Below are positions 1-8,562 of a DNA stretch of 64,000 nucleotides, in pieces (position 1 is the stretch's first letter; the number at the start of each line of letters is the position of its first letter). This DNA is from Pseudohongiella spirulinae. Its GTDB lineage: Bacteria > Pseudomonadota > Gammaproteobacteria > Pseudomonadales > Pseudohongiellaceae. The notes beneath the pieces are model-generated. The model saw only the letters and a program-made list of their open reading frames with translations. It was not told the origin of the DNA and made no database searches. A program made the position numbers and the translations under genes. The stretch lies in NCBI RefSeq assembly GCF_001444425.1, contig NZ_CP013189.1:3281120-3345119 (forward strand). The letters are read 5' to 3'.

Positions 1-993
1 GGTCAGATTGATGATGCCGTGGGAGACTGGCAAAACACTCACAATCTGAGCGATGACGAGTTGGCGCTGCTGGTGGAGTGGATTGATCGCGGCGCGCCTC
101 GCGAAGGCGATGGTGATCCTCTGGCAGGGCCGAGGCCGGAAGCCGAGCCCTGGCCACTGGGCGAACCTGATCTCATAGTGGAGCTACCCGAGCAACGGTT
201 ACCGGCCACCGGTAATGTCGATTTTATTGTTGAGCGGGTGCCGCTGAATTTGACGGAAGATCGATGGCTGCGTGCCATTTCCTATCAGATTGGCGACAAA
301 AGTGTTCTGCACAGCCTGCTGGTTTATGCCCTGGACAAGCAGACCGACAGCAGCGATCCGGATGCCCTGATCTCAGACAGCAATGCTGACTACATCAGTG
401 TGTATGTGCCCGGCGAACTGAGCGATTCTTTTGCCAGTGATACCGGCTTTCGCCTTGGCGCCGATCATGACCTGGCTATCAAACTACGCTACCTGACATC
501 AGGTCGGCCCACCGTGGACCGCACTCGAATCGGCCTCTATTTTCATGAAGAGACACCGACACGACAACTGCAAACGATTGCACTGGAAAAACCAGATCTG
601 CAGATCCCGCCCAATGTGCTTGAGCATACCGAGTCGCTGGATTCGGCACCCTTGACTGTTGACGCCTGGCTGGAGAGTTATTCACCTCACGCTCACAGTC
701 GCGGCAAAAGCATGTCGGTCTCCGCCATTAGTCCTCAGGGCGATGAAGAGTTACTGATCAACGTCGCCAACTTCAATTACAACTGGCAGCTCGCCTATCG
801 GCCGTCAGAGGAAAAATTATTGCCCGCCGGTACCGTGTTGAGCGCTGAGACCATTTACGACAACTCGGCATCCAATCCATTTAATCCCGAACCGGATCTG
901 ACTGTGGATGCCGGCTACAGCGATCGCTCTGAAATGTTCAGTCATTTTATAAGGATTGCCGTGCCGATTACGGACGCAGTTCGAAGACCTTGA
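1..993 (+). CDS. Copper type II ascorbate-dependent monooxygenase-like protein, 3' part
   Basis: The reading frame is open from base 1 with no convincing start, so this is the C-terminal part of a gene that begins upstream; GTG at 19 is only an internal valine. The first ~30 codons (LSDDELALLVEWIDRGAP) look like the end of a cytochrome c-like domain of the kind that often precedes this fold in environmental bacteria. The rest resembles the C-terminal half of the PHM/DBM monooxygenase fold. It has an H-A-H motif coded at about 688-696 in SPHAHSRGKSM and a later Met in SEMFSHF; in PHM the corresponding His pair and Met bind the catalytic copper. Presumably exported. It runs convergently into the rsmC-like gene and overlaps its 3' end by 26 bp. 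Substrate is unknown, and the N-terminal domains cannot be seen. Confidence 0.7.
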   Translation, partial: GQIDDAVGDWQNTHNLSDDELALLVEWIDRGAPREGDGDPLAGPRPEAEPWPLGEPDLIVELPEQRLPATGNVDFIVERVPLNLTEDRWLRAISYQIGDKSVLHSLLVYALDKQTDSSDPDALISDSNADYISVYVPGELSDSFASDTGFRLGADHDLAIKLRYLTSGRPTVDRTRIGLYFHEETPTRQLQTIALEKPDLQIPPNVLEHTESLDSAPLTVDAWLESYSPHAHSRGKSMSVSAISPQGDEELLINVANFNYNWQLAYRPSEEKLLPAGTVLSAETIYDNSASNPFNPEPDLTVDAGYSDRSEMFSHFIRIAVPITDAVRRP

Positions 994-2017
994 AGCCATT
1001 CTCCCAGCTCAGCAACCTGATCTGGGAGAAGTGTTCGGCCGCCAGTGTCTCCAGAGGAATGAATTGATTCACCACAAACACGGCTCGGGTGCTGCGGCGA
1101 CTGAGCCTCGCCGCTGCACTCAGGAACTTCTGCGTCATGCCTTCGCCCCGACTGAAACCCTGATGGAATGGCGGATTGCATAGGATCAGGTCAAAACGCT
1201 CTCGAATTGAAGCTGCGCAATCGTCTGCTACGCACTGCACAGCCAGGTTCTGCTGCGTAAAGTTTTTTTCGGCAGCCAGCAGCGCTGTTACATTATTGTC
1301 AGTTGCAACCCGTCTGGCTTCACCCAGAAATACTGTCGACATCATCAGATAGCCCCAGCCACAGCCCAGATCAATAATGCTGTCAACCGACTTGATGTAT
1401 TTGCATACCGTTGGCAGAGTTTCGACCAGCATGCGGCTGCCTTCATCAACCTTTTCCCAGCCGAAAACACCCGGCTTGCTCCAGAACTGAATACCGTTGT
1501 CAGTCACTTCTCTTAACTGTGGATAGTCTGCATCGTCCAGCGCCTGTGTACTCAGAAGCTTTTCGTCTGGCCTGTGAACCTCAACCGAGTAAGCCGTGCC
1601 GTGTTTTTTGGCACGGGCAGAACATTGCCAGGTTTTTTCGATGTTTTTGGCAATTGACTTGATGCCATCCTGCTTGCCACCCACCAGCACAAGACGACCG
1701 CTCTGAGTCAGACTGCGCAGAGCCTGGTTGATGCAATGATGTGCCTGTAATTTTTCTTTGCATACCCGATAGACAATTTCGTCGAACAATCCCAAATCTG
1801 TTAGCGCGTAATCATTCAGGATAACGGAGTAACCATGATCTTTTAATGTCAGCCATGTGTCATACCGATTGCTGACGATTTCAAGATTCGTTTTTGGGAC
1901 AGGCTCTATCAACATGTCTGATCTGAAGTTTTCGTCAACTATCCACAGCCGTCTGCCACAGGACTCAGGCGTTTCAGACAGGATGTTGATCAGCAGGGAT
2001 TGGGTCTGGTCTTTCAC
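968..2017 (-). CDS. rsmC: 16S rRNA (guanine1207-N2)-methyltransferase, RsmC-like
   Basis: A class I SAM-dependent methyltransferase of 349 residues, close to RsmC (about 343). The C-terminal half has the SAM-binding glycine motif DLGCGWGY and the catalytic NPPFHQGF motif typical of RsmC/RlmG enzymes that methylate guanine N2 in rRNA. The segment KPGVFGWEKVDEGSRML just before the SAM motif also matches RsmC. The N-terminal half is the degenerate methyltransferase-like domain of this family. The ATG overlaps the rsuA stop by 4 bp (ATGA), so it is translationally coupled as the last gene of the diguanylate cyclase-rsuA-rsmC operon. RlmG (23S G1835) is the main alternative; length and motif spacing favour RsmC. 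Confidence 0.8.
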   Translation of the reverse strand: MKDQTQSLLINILSETPESCGRRLWIVDENFRSDMLIEPVPKTNLEIVSNRYDTWLTLKDHGYSVILNDYALTDLGLFDEIVYRVCKEKLQAHHCINQALRSLTQSGRLVLVGGKQDGIKSIAKNIEKTWQCSARAKKHGTAYSVEVHRPDEKLLSTQALDDADYPQLREVTDNGIQFWSKPGVFGWEKVDEGSRMLVETLPTVCKYIKSVDSIIDLGCGWGYLMMSTVFLGEARRVATDNNVTALLAAEKNFTQQNLAVQCVADDCAASIRERFDLILCNPPFHQGFSRGEGMTQKFLSAAARLSRRSTRAVFVVNQFIPLETLAAEHFSQIRLLSWENGFKVFELRP

Positions 2018-2715
2018 AATTTTATTCCATTTATTTCCTGGCTGGTCAGTTCACGGTATTCGCCAGGTTTTAGATTTTTATCGAGTTCGATGTCACCTAT
2101 ACGACTTCTGTGCAGGCTGACAACATGTCTGCCACAGGCTGCAAACATACGTTTGATCTGGTGATAACGGCCTTCCTGTAGTTCAATATTAACATGCGTG
2201 CCATCTATCACACTTAATTGGGCAGGCAATGTCAGTTTGGTTTCATTTTTCAGTTGAATGCCATTTTTAAACTGCTCAATGATATTATTATCAACCGGAG
2301 AATCCAGAATTGCCTGATAAACTTTTGTACACTGCCTACGCGGTGAAATAACCGCATGAACCCAGGCTCCATCGTCACTGATCAGCACCAGTCCTGTGGT
2401 GTCCTTGTCCAGGCGACCTGCCACGGAGAGTTTATCGGTATTCTCTGTCAGCAGATCCATGACAACGGGCGCCTGGCTGTCCGTGTTTGCACAGAGGTAA
2501 CCGGAAGGTTTGTTGAGCATGTAGTAGCGCTGGCTGGGCATTACCAGGGGCATGGCGTCCAGCTCAACCAGGGTTGCCTTGTCGACAGCATGATCTGCCT
2601 TTTGACAGACCTTACCATTAACCGAGATGCGTTTTTGTCGAATGATCTTCTTCGCGTCGCTGCGGGTCAATCCTGTACACTGGCTGACATACTTGTCTAG
2701 TCTGGACGTGGTCAT
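2014..2715 (-). CDS. rsuA: 16S rRNA pseudouridine(516) synthase RsuA
   Basis: Makes pseudouridine 516 in 16S rRNA. The 233-residue protein has an N-terminal S4 RNA-binding domain (SRLDKYVSQCTGLTRSDAKK) and a catalytic domain with GRLDKDTTGLVLI, whose Asp is the family nucleophile, followed by the conserved EGRYHQIKRMFAACG helix. Length is close to E. coli RsuA. A start 15 bp further upstream is open, but ATG at 2715 is preferred. It forms a 4-bp ATGA overlap with the preceding diguanylate cyclase gene, matching the 4-bp overlap at the other end with rsmC, and leads directly into the S4 domain. Confidence 0.92.
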   Translation of the reverse strand: MTTSRLDKYVSQCTGLTRSDAKKIIRQKRISVNGKVCQKADHAVDKATLVELDAMPLVMPSQRYYMLNKPSGYLCANTDSQAPVVMDLLTENTDKLSVAGRLDKDTTGLVLISDDGAWVHAVISPRRQCTKVYQAILDSPVDNNIIEQFKNGIQLKNETKLTLPAQLSVIDGTHVNIELQEGRYHQIKRMFAACGRHVVSLHRSRIGDIELDKNLKPGEYRELTSQEINGIKL

Positions 2716-3884
2716 GCCGCTGCTGCGCACATGACACAGTTGCGACCCTGGTGCTTGCCCTGATAGAGCGCTGAGTCAACCCGACGGATGATGTTGTTGA
2801 GTTCTGTGTCGGTCGCGCACACCTGAGTGACAGCGAATGTTGCCGTTACCCGAATACTTTTTCCTTCAAGCACCAGTCTTGTCGTTTCCAGAGACTGCCG
2901 CATACGCTCAGCAACCAGCCTGGCCTGGTCAAGGTCAGAATCCGGCAGGATAAAGATAAATTCTTCCCCCCCGAAACGACCCAGAATATCTGATTGACGC
3001 AGCGGTGCCTGCAGTAGTTCGGCCACATGACACAGGACCTGATCCCCTACATCATGGCCGTATTGATCATTAATGTCTTTGAAGTGATCCAGGTCGATCA
3101 GCCCAAGCACCAGTGGATTGCCGTGGCGCAGGTGGCGATCCAGCTCCCGGCGGAACAGCATCTCGTATTGACGGCGATTACTGAGACCAGTAAGCGGGTC
3201 AGTCAGGGCCTGCTGCTTCAGCTCCGATTCTAGAGTCTTGCGCCGCTCGATTTCCTCCTCTAGCTCTTTCAGGGTAATAAACGCTCGACGGTTGCCTGTA
3301 TTGATACGTAATGCAGCGGCATAACCCAGCAACGCCGGCCACAACAATACCAGCATGGCAAGCACCACGGCGGCCAAGTCAGCGCCCTGAATGGCAATGA
3401 CTGTGACAATACCTGTAATGCCGACCGCGGCAATAAGATTGTTCAATGGCAGCCTGTTGGGAAGAAAAACATAAATACTGAGTAGCATGATCAACATCAC
3501 AGCCAGGCCGAAAGTGCCGGCATCCGGGATGAGAAACGGATAGATGAAGTAAAGGGGGTATCCGGCAATGGCAACCCAGGTTGTCGGCCAGCCCCAGGTC
3601 GCCCAGTGTGACTTTTTTCCAACAATGTAAGCCAGCCATAACAACATCAGGGCATGCGCCAGCCGCAGCCCACTCAGGATGGCAAAACCGGAAGAACTGC
3701 CCAGTGCCAGCCAATCGAGCGGCAGAAATAGCATCAATAAGGCAGCCCAGATACACAAGGCAATTCTCAGAAACCTGACCGTGTGCGGTTCCACGGATTT
3801 CAGATACGCCTGCTCCATGGCCGGATCAATAAATTCCGCCCGCCAGGCTGAGATTTGGTAATTATTGTCCGATTGTCCATTCAT
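2712..3884 (-). CDS. Membrane diguanylate cyclase (GGDEF domain)
   Basis: Makes cyclic di-GMP from two GTP at the inner membrane. Residues 1-35 are cytoplasmic, about 38-190 hold five or six hydrophobic segments without a recognised sensor domain name, a short coiled coil follows (about 200-225), and the GGDEF domain runs from about 226 to the end. The active-site loop is GGEEF at 305-309. An RxxD inhibitory site (R296, D299) sits exactly five residues before it, so product inhibition is expected. It is the first gene of a three-gene operon with rsuA and rsmC through 4-bp stop/start overlaps, an unusual partnership for a signalling enzyme. The signal it senses is not evident. Confidence 0.93.
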   Translation of the reverse strand: MNGQSDNNYQISAWRAEFIDPAMEQAYLKSVEPHTVRFLRIALCIWAALLMLFLPLDWLALGSSSGFAILSGLRLAHALMLLWLAYIVGKKSHWATWGWPTTWVAIAGYPLYFIYPFLIPDAGTFGLAVMLIMLLSIYVFLPNRLPLNNLIAAVGITGIVTVIAIQGADLAAVVLAMLVLLWPALLGYAAALRINTGNRRAFITLKELEEEIERRKTLESELKQQALTDPLTGLSNRRQYEMLFRRELDRHLRHGNPLVLGLIDLDHFKDINDQYGHDVGDQVLCHVAELLQAPLRQSDILGRFGGEEFIFILPDSDLDQARLVAERMRQSLETTRLVLEGKSIRVTATFAVTQVCATDTELNNIIRRVDSALYQGKHQGRNCVMCAAAA

Positions 3885-4013
3885 CGTCTGAATAATAGAC
3901 GATCTCCGCTAAAGGCGCAGCATTTGTAGTTAAAATGCCTGCAGCGCGTTATGATCTGATCATTGTTGATCGCGTAATTAGTGGTACGTTTCTCAAACTA
4001 CCCGGACAAGGAT

Positions 4014-5021
4014 ATGACAATTCGATTTGCCGTATTGGCAGCCCTTTTACTTTTTGCCCTGACGGCAAAGGCAGAAACTCCGCTGAATTTTGCTGTACTT
4101 GATCAGCAGGCGCGCCAACTGCCCCGGCTACACAGTCTGCTCATCAGCCAGAACGGCGAGATGATATTTGAGCGCTACTATCAGGGCCGCTCAGCCAATC
4201 AGCCCGCCAACCTGAAGTCTGCATCCAAAAGTATCATGTCTGCTCTGATCGGTATTGCTATCGACAAGGGCTATATCAACAGCGTCGATCAACCTCTTTC
4301 TGACTTTTTCCCGGAGTACCTGGATAGCGAACTGCAGGCGGTGGTCACTGACATCACCGTGGAGAACCTGCTGACCATGCAGTCCGGTCTGGCCAGCACC
4401 AGCGGGCGCAACTACGGGCGCTGGGTAGTCAAGCAGGACTGGGTTGAAGGTGCGCTGGAGATGCCCATGGTGGCCGAGCCGGGCACAGACATGATTTACA
4501 GTACCGGGAGTACGCATCTTCTGTCGGCTTTGCTGGAACGTGCCAGTGGCATGAACAGCAAAACCTTTGCACAACGCTACCTGGCCGACCCGCTGGACTT
4601 TCGCATGGCTTACTGGAGTCAGGATCCGCAAGGCATCTACTTTGGCGGCAATGATATGGAAATGCGTCCCCGCGACATGCTGGCGATTGGCAGACTGTTT
4701 ATCAATGGCGGACAACATGAAGGCGAGCAGATCATTTCCCGACGCTGGGTGGCCGACTCGCTGATGGCACGGGCGGAATCCCCTCGTGGCGAAGGACGCT
4801 TTTACGGCTATGGCTGGTGGCTGCGTGATATGGCCGGGCTGCAGGTGCCATTGGCCTGGGGTTATGGCGGACAGCTCATGTTTATTTTGCCGGAATTTGA
4901 TATGGTCATCGTAGCCACATCAGACAGCACACCGGGCGACACCAGGCGCGGTCATCTCGGACGATTGTACGATCTGGTCGAATATCAGATTATTGCCCCT
5001 CTGCTGGAAGATCATCTATAA
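4014..5021 (+). CDS. Secreted serine hydrolase, class C beta-lactamase family
   Basis: A 335-residue serine hydrolase of the beta-lactamase/EstB/6-aminohexanoate-dimer hydrolase superfamily. Residues 1-20 form a signal peptide (MTIRFAVLAALLLFALTAKA, AxA-type cleavage). The nucleophile motif SxxK is S69-A-S-K72. The Tyr motif is Y162-S-T, and the end has GYGGQ in place of the KTG triad, as in esterase/amidase members rather than true AmpC. A GTG 33 bp upstream extends the frame, but ATG 4014 starts at the signal peptide. It is followed 24 bp later by the dehydrogenase gene, so it is probably the first gene of an operon. Its position before a dehydrogenase and acetoacetyl-CoA synthetase suggests it cleaves an ester or oligomer outside the cytoplasm. 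This is an inference. Confidence 0.82.
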   Translation: MTIRFAVLAALLLFALTAKAETPLNFAVLDQQARQLPRLHSLLISQNGEMIFERYYQGRSANQPANLKSASKSIMSALIGIAIDKGYINSVDQPLSDFFPEYLDSELQAVVTDITVENLLTMQSGLASTSGRNYGRWVVKQDWVEGALEMPMVAEPGTDMIYSTGSTHLLSALLERASGMNSKTFAQRYLADPLDFRMAYWSQDPQGIYFGGNDMEMRPRDMLAIGRLFINGGQHEGEQIISRRWVADSLMARAESPRGEGRFYGYGWWLRDMAGLQVPLAWGYGGQLMFILPEFDMVIVATSDSTPGDTRRGHLGRLYDLVEYQIIAPLLEDHL

Positions 5022-5045
5022 GAAATACAAAACAGGGACTCAAGT

Positions 5046-5858
5046 ATGTCAGCTCGACTTTCGGGGAAAACGGCCATCATTACCGGCGCCACCAGTGGCA
5101 TCGGCGAAGCCACAGCGCGGATTTTTGCGGCACAGGGTGCACAGTTGGTGATCGCCGGTCGCAGTACAGAACGCGGCGAAGCGCTGGTTCAGGAGTTAAA
5201 AACCAAATACGGCGACCACTTCATGTTCCACCAGGTCAACGTGATTCACGAGCAGGAGATGGCCGACCTGGTGGATGCCTGCGTAGATCACTTTGGCAAA
5301 CTCGATTGCCTGTTCAACAATGCCGGCGCGGGCGAGCGCAGCAGCGTCGAAGAGGTCTCTGAAGAAAGTTTTGACCGGGTTATGCGCCTGCTGGTTGGCA
5401 GCGTGGTGTTCGGCATGAAGCACGCCGCCCGTGTCATGAAAGCCGGCCATGGCGGCAGCATTATCAACAACGCCAGCATAGCGGCGCATCGCATCAATCA
5501 GGGCGGCTATCTGTATTCGGGCGCCAAGGCGGCCGTTTCTCACATGACCCGCCTGGCCGGGGTTGAACTCGGTCCGCACAATATTCGTGTTAACGCCATT
5601 TCCCCCGGGGCCATCGCCACACCGATATTCTGGGGTGGTTCAGCCCGGGCGCAAATTCTGAGCGAACAGGAAAACGCCGCCAAGATGGCCAAACTGCAAG
5701 GCAATCTGGCCAATGCAACACCGACTCCCCGCTCCGGGCTGCCGGAAGACATTGCCTACACGGCACTGTTTCTGGCCAGTGATGAGGGCAGCTACATTAA
5801 CTGTCAGGACATCGTTGTGGACGGTGGCCGCATTGCCATGTTTAACGAAAAATCATGA
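5046..5858 (+). CDS. Short-chain dehydrogenase/reductase (SDR)
   Basis: A 270-residue classical SDR. The NAD(P)-binding motif TGATSGIG is at 13-20, NNAG at 91-94, and the catalytic Ser144, Tyr157 and Lys161 (YSGAK) are in place. The C-terminal part (SPGAIATP and later VDGG) is normal for the family. Its stop overlaps the start of the acetoacetyl-CoA synthetase gene by 4 bp (ATGA), so the two are translationally coupled. That pairing suggests oxidation of a 3-hydroxyacid, such as 3-hydroxybutyrate to acetoacetate, but sequence alone cannot set the substrate of an SDR. It lies 24 bp after the secreted hydrolase. Confidence 0.88.
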   Translation: MSARLSGKTAIITGATSGIGEATARIFAAQGAQLVIAGRSTERGEALVQELKTKYGDHFMFHQVNVIHEQEMADLVDACVDHFGKLDCLFNNAGAGERSSVEEVSEESFDRVMRLLVGSVVFGMKHAARVMKAGHGGSIINNASIAAHRINQGGYLYSGAKAAVSHMTRLAGVELGPHNIRVNAISPGAIATPIFWGGSARAQILSEQENAAKMAKLQGNLANATPTPRSGLPEDIAYTALFLASDEGSYINCQDIVVDGGRIAMFNEKS

Positions 5859-7963
5859 AATCACCTGAACTGCTTTGGCAACCCTCCGGGCAGCGCATCC
5901 GTGACGCCGGCATTACCCGCTACCAGGAATGGCTGAAAGAAACCCGCGGCCTGAGCTTTGCCAGTTATGACGACTTGTGGACCTGGTCAACGACTGAAAT
6001 CGAAGCGTTCTGGGAGAGTATCTGGCAGTTTGGTGGTGTCATATCCCACGCGCATTATCAACAGGTCCTGGTGGAGCGCAAAATGCCGGGCGCGCGCTGG
6101 TTTGAAGGCGCCACCCTGAATTACGCCGAGCATGCGCTGGCCAGAGGCCTGCAGGCTGAGTTCCGGGACATGCCGGCCCTGATCGCCGAATCCGAGGTTC
6201 GGGGCCGCACAGAAATCAGCTGGCACAGCCTGCGTCAACAGGTCGGTGCGCTGGCTGCCACACTGCGCTCTGTCGGCCTTGAGCAAGGTGACCGGGCCGT
6301 GGCCTATCTGCCCAACATACCGGAAACCGTCACGGCCATGCTGGCCGTCACCAGCCTGGGCGGCATCTGGTCCTGCGCGGCGCCGGATATGGGGGCGGTC
6401 GGCGTGCTGGATCGCTTCCGGCAGATTGAACCGAAGGTGCTGTTTGCTATAGACGGCTATCGTTATGGTGGACGTGAGTTTGATCGCAGGGACATTGTCA
6501 GCAAGCTGCTTCAGGATCTGCCCTCGGTAGAAACCATCATCTTTCTGCCTTATCTGAATGCCGAAGCGGCACCTGATGTGACGGCAGTTGGACGCGAGCT
6601 GCACGTCATCCCGTTTGCATCGGCAACTGCCGAGCTGCAGGAACCGCAGTTTACGCCGGTCCCTTTCTCCACACCCTTGTGGATTGTCTATTCCTCCGGC
6701 ACGACAGGCATGCCCAAACCCATTGTGCACGGCCACGGTGGCGTGGTGATACAGACCTTCAAGGCCGGCTTGCTGCATGCTGATGCCAAGCCCGGCGACC
6801 GAGCCTTCTGGTACTCATCCACCAACTGGATCATGTGGAACTCCAGCATCAACGGGCTGATCAATGGCGTCACCGTACTGTTGTTCGACGGCAATCCCGG
6901 TTTCCCCGACATCAGCACCCTGTGGCGCTTTGCCGAACGCGAACGTCTTAACTCATTCGGCACCAGTCCGGCCTTTATTTCCCTGTGCATGAAAGACGGC
7001 ATCACACCCAAAAATGAGTTTGATCTCTCAGAGTTGCGCTCAGTCGGCTGCACCGGCTCGCCGCTGTCTGAGGAGGGTTATCGCTGGGTCTATTCCCATG
7101 TGAAGGATGACGTACGGCTGGGCTGCATTTCCGGCGGCACAGACCCGGGTGCCTGTTTTCTGAATACCTGCTCCATTCTGCCCGTGTACGCGGGTGAAAT
7201 GCAGTGCCGGGAGCTGGGCATTGCCACTCACGCCTTTAATGACGAAGGCCAGTCAGTCATTGATGAAGTCGGTGAGTTAGTGGTCACTCAGCCCATGCCC
7301 TCTATGCCGCTGTTCTTTTGGGGCGATACCGACGGCTCTCGCTATTTCAGCAGCTATTTTGAAAACTTCCCCGGCGTCTGGTGTCACGGCGACTGGCTGA
7401 AGCTGATACCACGACCGGAGTCGATCACAGGCATTATCTATGGCCGATCCGATTCGACGATCAACCGCCACGGCATTCGTATGGGTACCAGCGAGATTTA
7501 TCGCGTGGTCGAAGAGTTTGATGAGGTGCTCGATGCCTTGGTCGTCGACCTGGAATATCTGCAAAAAGACTCTTATATGGCGCTGTTTGTCGTGCTGCGC
7601 GACCCGATGTTCAAGTTTGACGCCAATCCCTGTGGCCCTGCCCCGGATGGCCGGGTGGCAGGTGTTGCCTCACGACAGGGCGAAAAGTCAGAAGCGGTAA
7701 CCGGCGTTTCCGAACCCCTGCGCGCCGCCCTGGTGGATGCCATCAAGACACTGTTGTCAGCCCGCCACATCCCGGATGGAATTTTTGCCATACCCACGGT
7801 GCCGCGGACCCTGTCGGGCAAAAAGCTGGAGATTCCGGTAAAACGCATCCTGCTGGGACATGATTTAAGCAAGGCCGTGAACCGCGATTCCATGATCAAT
7901 CCGGAATCCATCGACTGGTTTGTTGCCTTTGCGGCCGGACGCAACGACAATAGCGCGCTTTAA
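5855..7963 (+). CDS. Acetoacetyl-CoA synthetase (acetoacetate-CoA ligase)
   Basis: Activates acetoacetate to acetoacetyl-CoA with ATP in the cytoplasm, the entry step of ketone-body use. It is an ANL-superfamily adenylating enzyme of 702 residues. Visible are the N-terminal acyl-CoA synthetase cap, the AMP-binding loop IVYSSGTTGMPKP, a GGTD motif, the hinge region YGRSDSTINRHGIRMGTSE and the C-terminal catalytic Lys region PRTLSGKKLEIP. It is longer than the usual ~650 residues. Much of the excess is a Pro/Gly-rich insertion in the C-terminal domain (coded at about 7620-7720). It overlaps the SDR gene by 4 bp and is followed 20 bp later by the GDT1-like gene. Confidence 0.9.
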   Translation: MKSPELLWQPSGQRIRDAGITRYQEWLKETRGLSFASYDDLWTWSTTEIEAFWESIWQFGGVISHAHYQQVLVERKMPGARWFEGATLNYAEHALARGLQAEFRDMPALIAESEVRGRTEISWHSLRQQVGALAATLRSVGLEQGDRAVAYLPNIPETVTAMLAVTSLGGIWSCAAPDMGAVGVLDRFRQIEPKVLFAIDGYRYGGREFDRRDIVSKLLQDLPSVETIIFLPYLNAEAAPDVTAVGRELHVIPFASATAELQEPQFTPVPFSTPLWIVYSSGTTGMPKPIVHGHGGVVIQTFKAGLLHADAKPGDRAFWYSSTNWIMWNSSINGLINGVTVLLFDGNPGFPDISTLWRFAERERLNSFGTSPAFISLCMKDGITPKNEFDLSELRSVGCTGSPLSEEGYRWVYSHVKDDVRLGCISGGTDPGACFLNTCSILPVYAGEMQCRELGIATHAFNDEGQSVIDEVGELVVTQPMPSMPLFFWGDTDGSRYFSSYFENFPGVWCHGDWLKLIPRPESITGIIYGRSDSTINRHGIRMGTSEIYRVVEEFDEVLDALVVDLEYLQKDSYMALFVVLRDPMFKFDANPCGPAPDGRVAGVASRQGEKSEAVTGVSEPLRAALVDAIKTLLSARHIPDGIFAIPTVPRTLSGKKLEIPVKRILLGHDLSKAVNRDSMINPESIDWFVAFAAGRNDNSAL

Positions 7964-7983
7964 TCCACAGGACAGCCCTGAAC

Positions 7984-8559
7984 ATGGATGCGCTGCTTGT
8001 ATCAACCGGTCTGGTGGCACTGGCCGAAATCGGTGACCGCACCCAGTTGCTGGCCTTCTTGCTGGCAGCGCGGTTTCGTCGCCCCGTTCCGATCATCCTG
8101 GCTATTCTGGCCGCGACCCTGGCCAATCACGCGGCCGCCGGGGCGCTGGGTGCCTGGCTGACCAGCATCATGGAGCCACAGGCACTGCGCTGGGTCCTGG
8201 GTGTGTCTTTTCTTGCCATGGCCGTGTGGATTCTGGTGCCCGACAAAATTGACGACTCGGCACCGCCCATGTCTCGTTATGGGGTTTTTGCGACTACATT
8301 TCTGGCCTTTTTTATCGCCGAAATCGGCGACAAAACCCAGATTGCCACCGTGGCACTGGCCGCCCAGTACCAGGCCCTGACCATGGTGGTGATTGGCACC
8401 ACGCTGGGCATGATGATTGCCAATGTGCCAGCCGTGTTGCTGGGTGACCGTTTTGCGCACAAATTACCCGTAAAAGTCGTGCATGCCGTTGCGGCGGCGA
8501 TCTTTGCCACTCTGGGTGTTGCCACCCTGTTGGGAGCTGGCAGCGGTTTAGGGTTTTAG
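7984..8559 (+). CDS. TMEM165/GDT1 family cation (Mn2+/Ca2+) transporter
   Basis: A 191-residue inner-membrane protein of the UPF0016/GDT1 family, which exchanges Mn2+ or Ca2+ for protons; bacterial members mostly protect against manganese excess. It has the two-fold repeat expected: signature ExGD(R/K)TQ occurs as E15-I-G-D-R-T-Q and E113-I-G-D-K-T-Q, each in a first helix of a three-helix repeat, for about six membrane spans. The gene starts 20 bp after the acetoacetyl-CoA synthetase stop and ends 3 bp before hrpB, so it is probably co-transcribed with both. No metal-sensing riboswitch is visible in the short gap. Confidence 0.85.
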   Translation: MDALLVSTGLVALAEIGDRTQLLAFLLAARFRRPVPIILAILAATLANHAAAGALGAWLTSIMEPQALRWVLGVSFLAMAVWILVPDKIDDSAPPMSRYGVFATTFLAFFIAEIGDKTQIATVALAAQYQALTMVVIGTTLGMMIANVPAVLLGDRFAHKLPVKVVHAVAAAIFATLGVATLLGAGSGLGF

Positions 8560-8562
8560 AGC

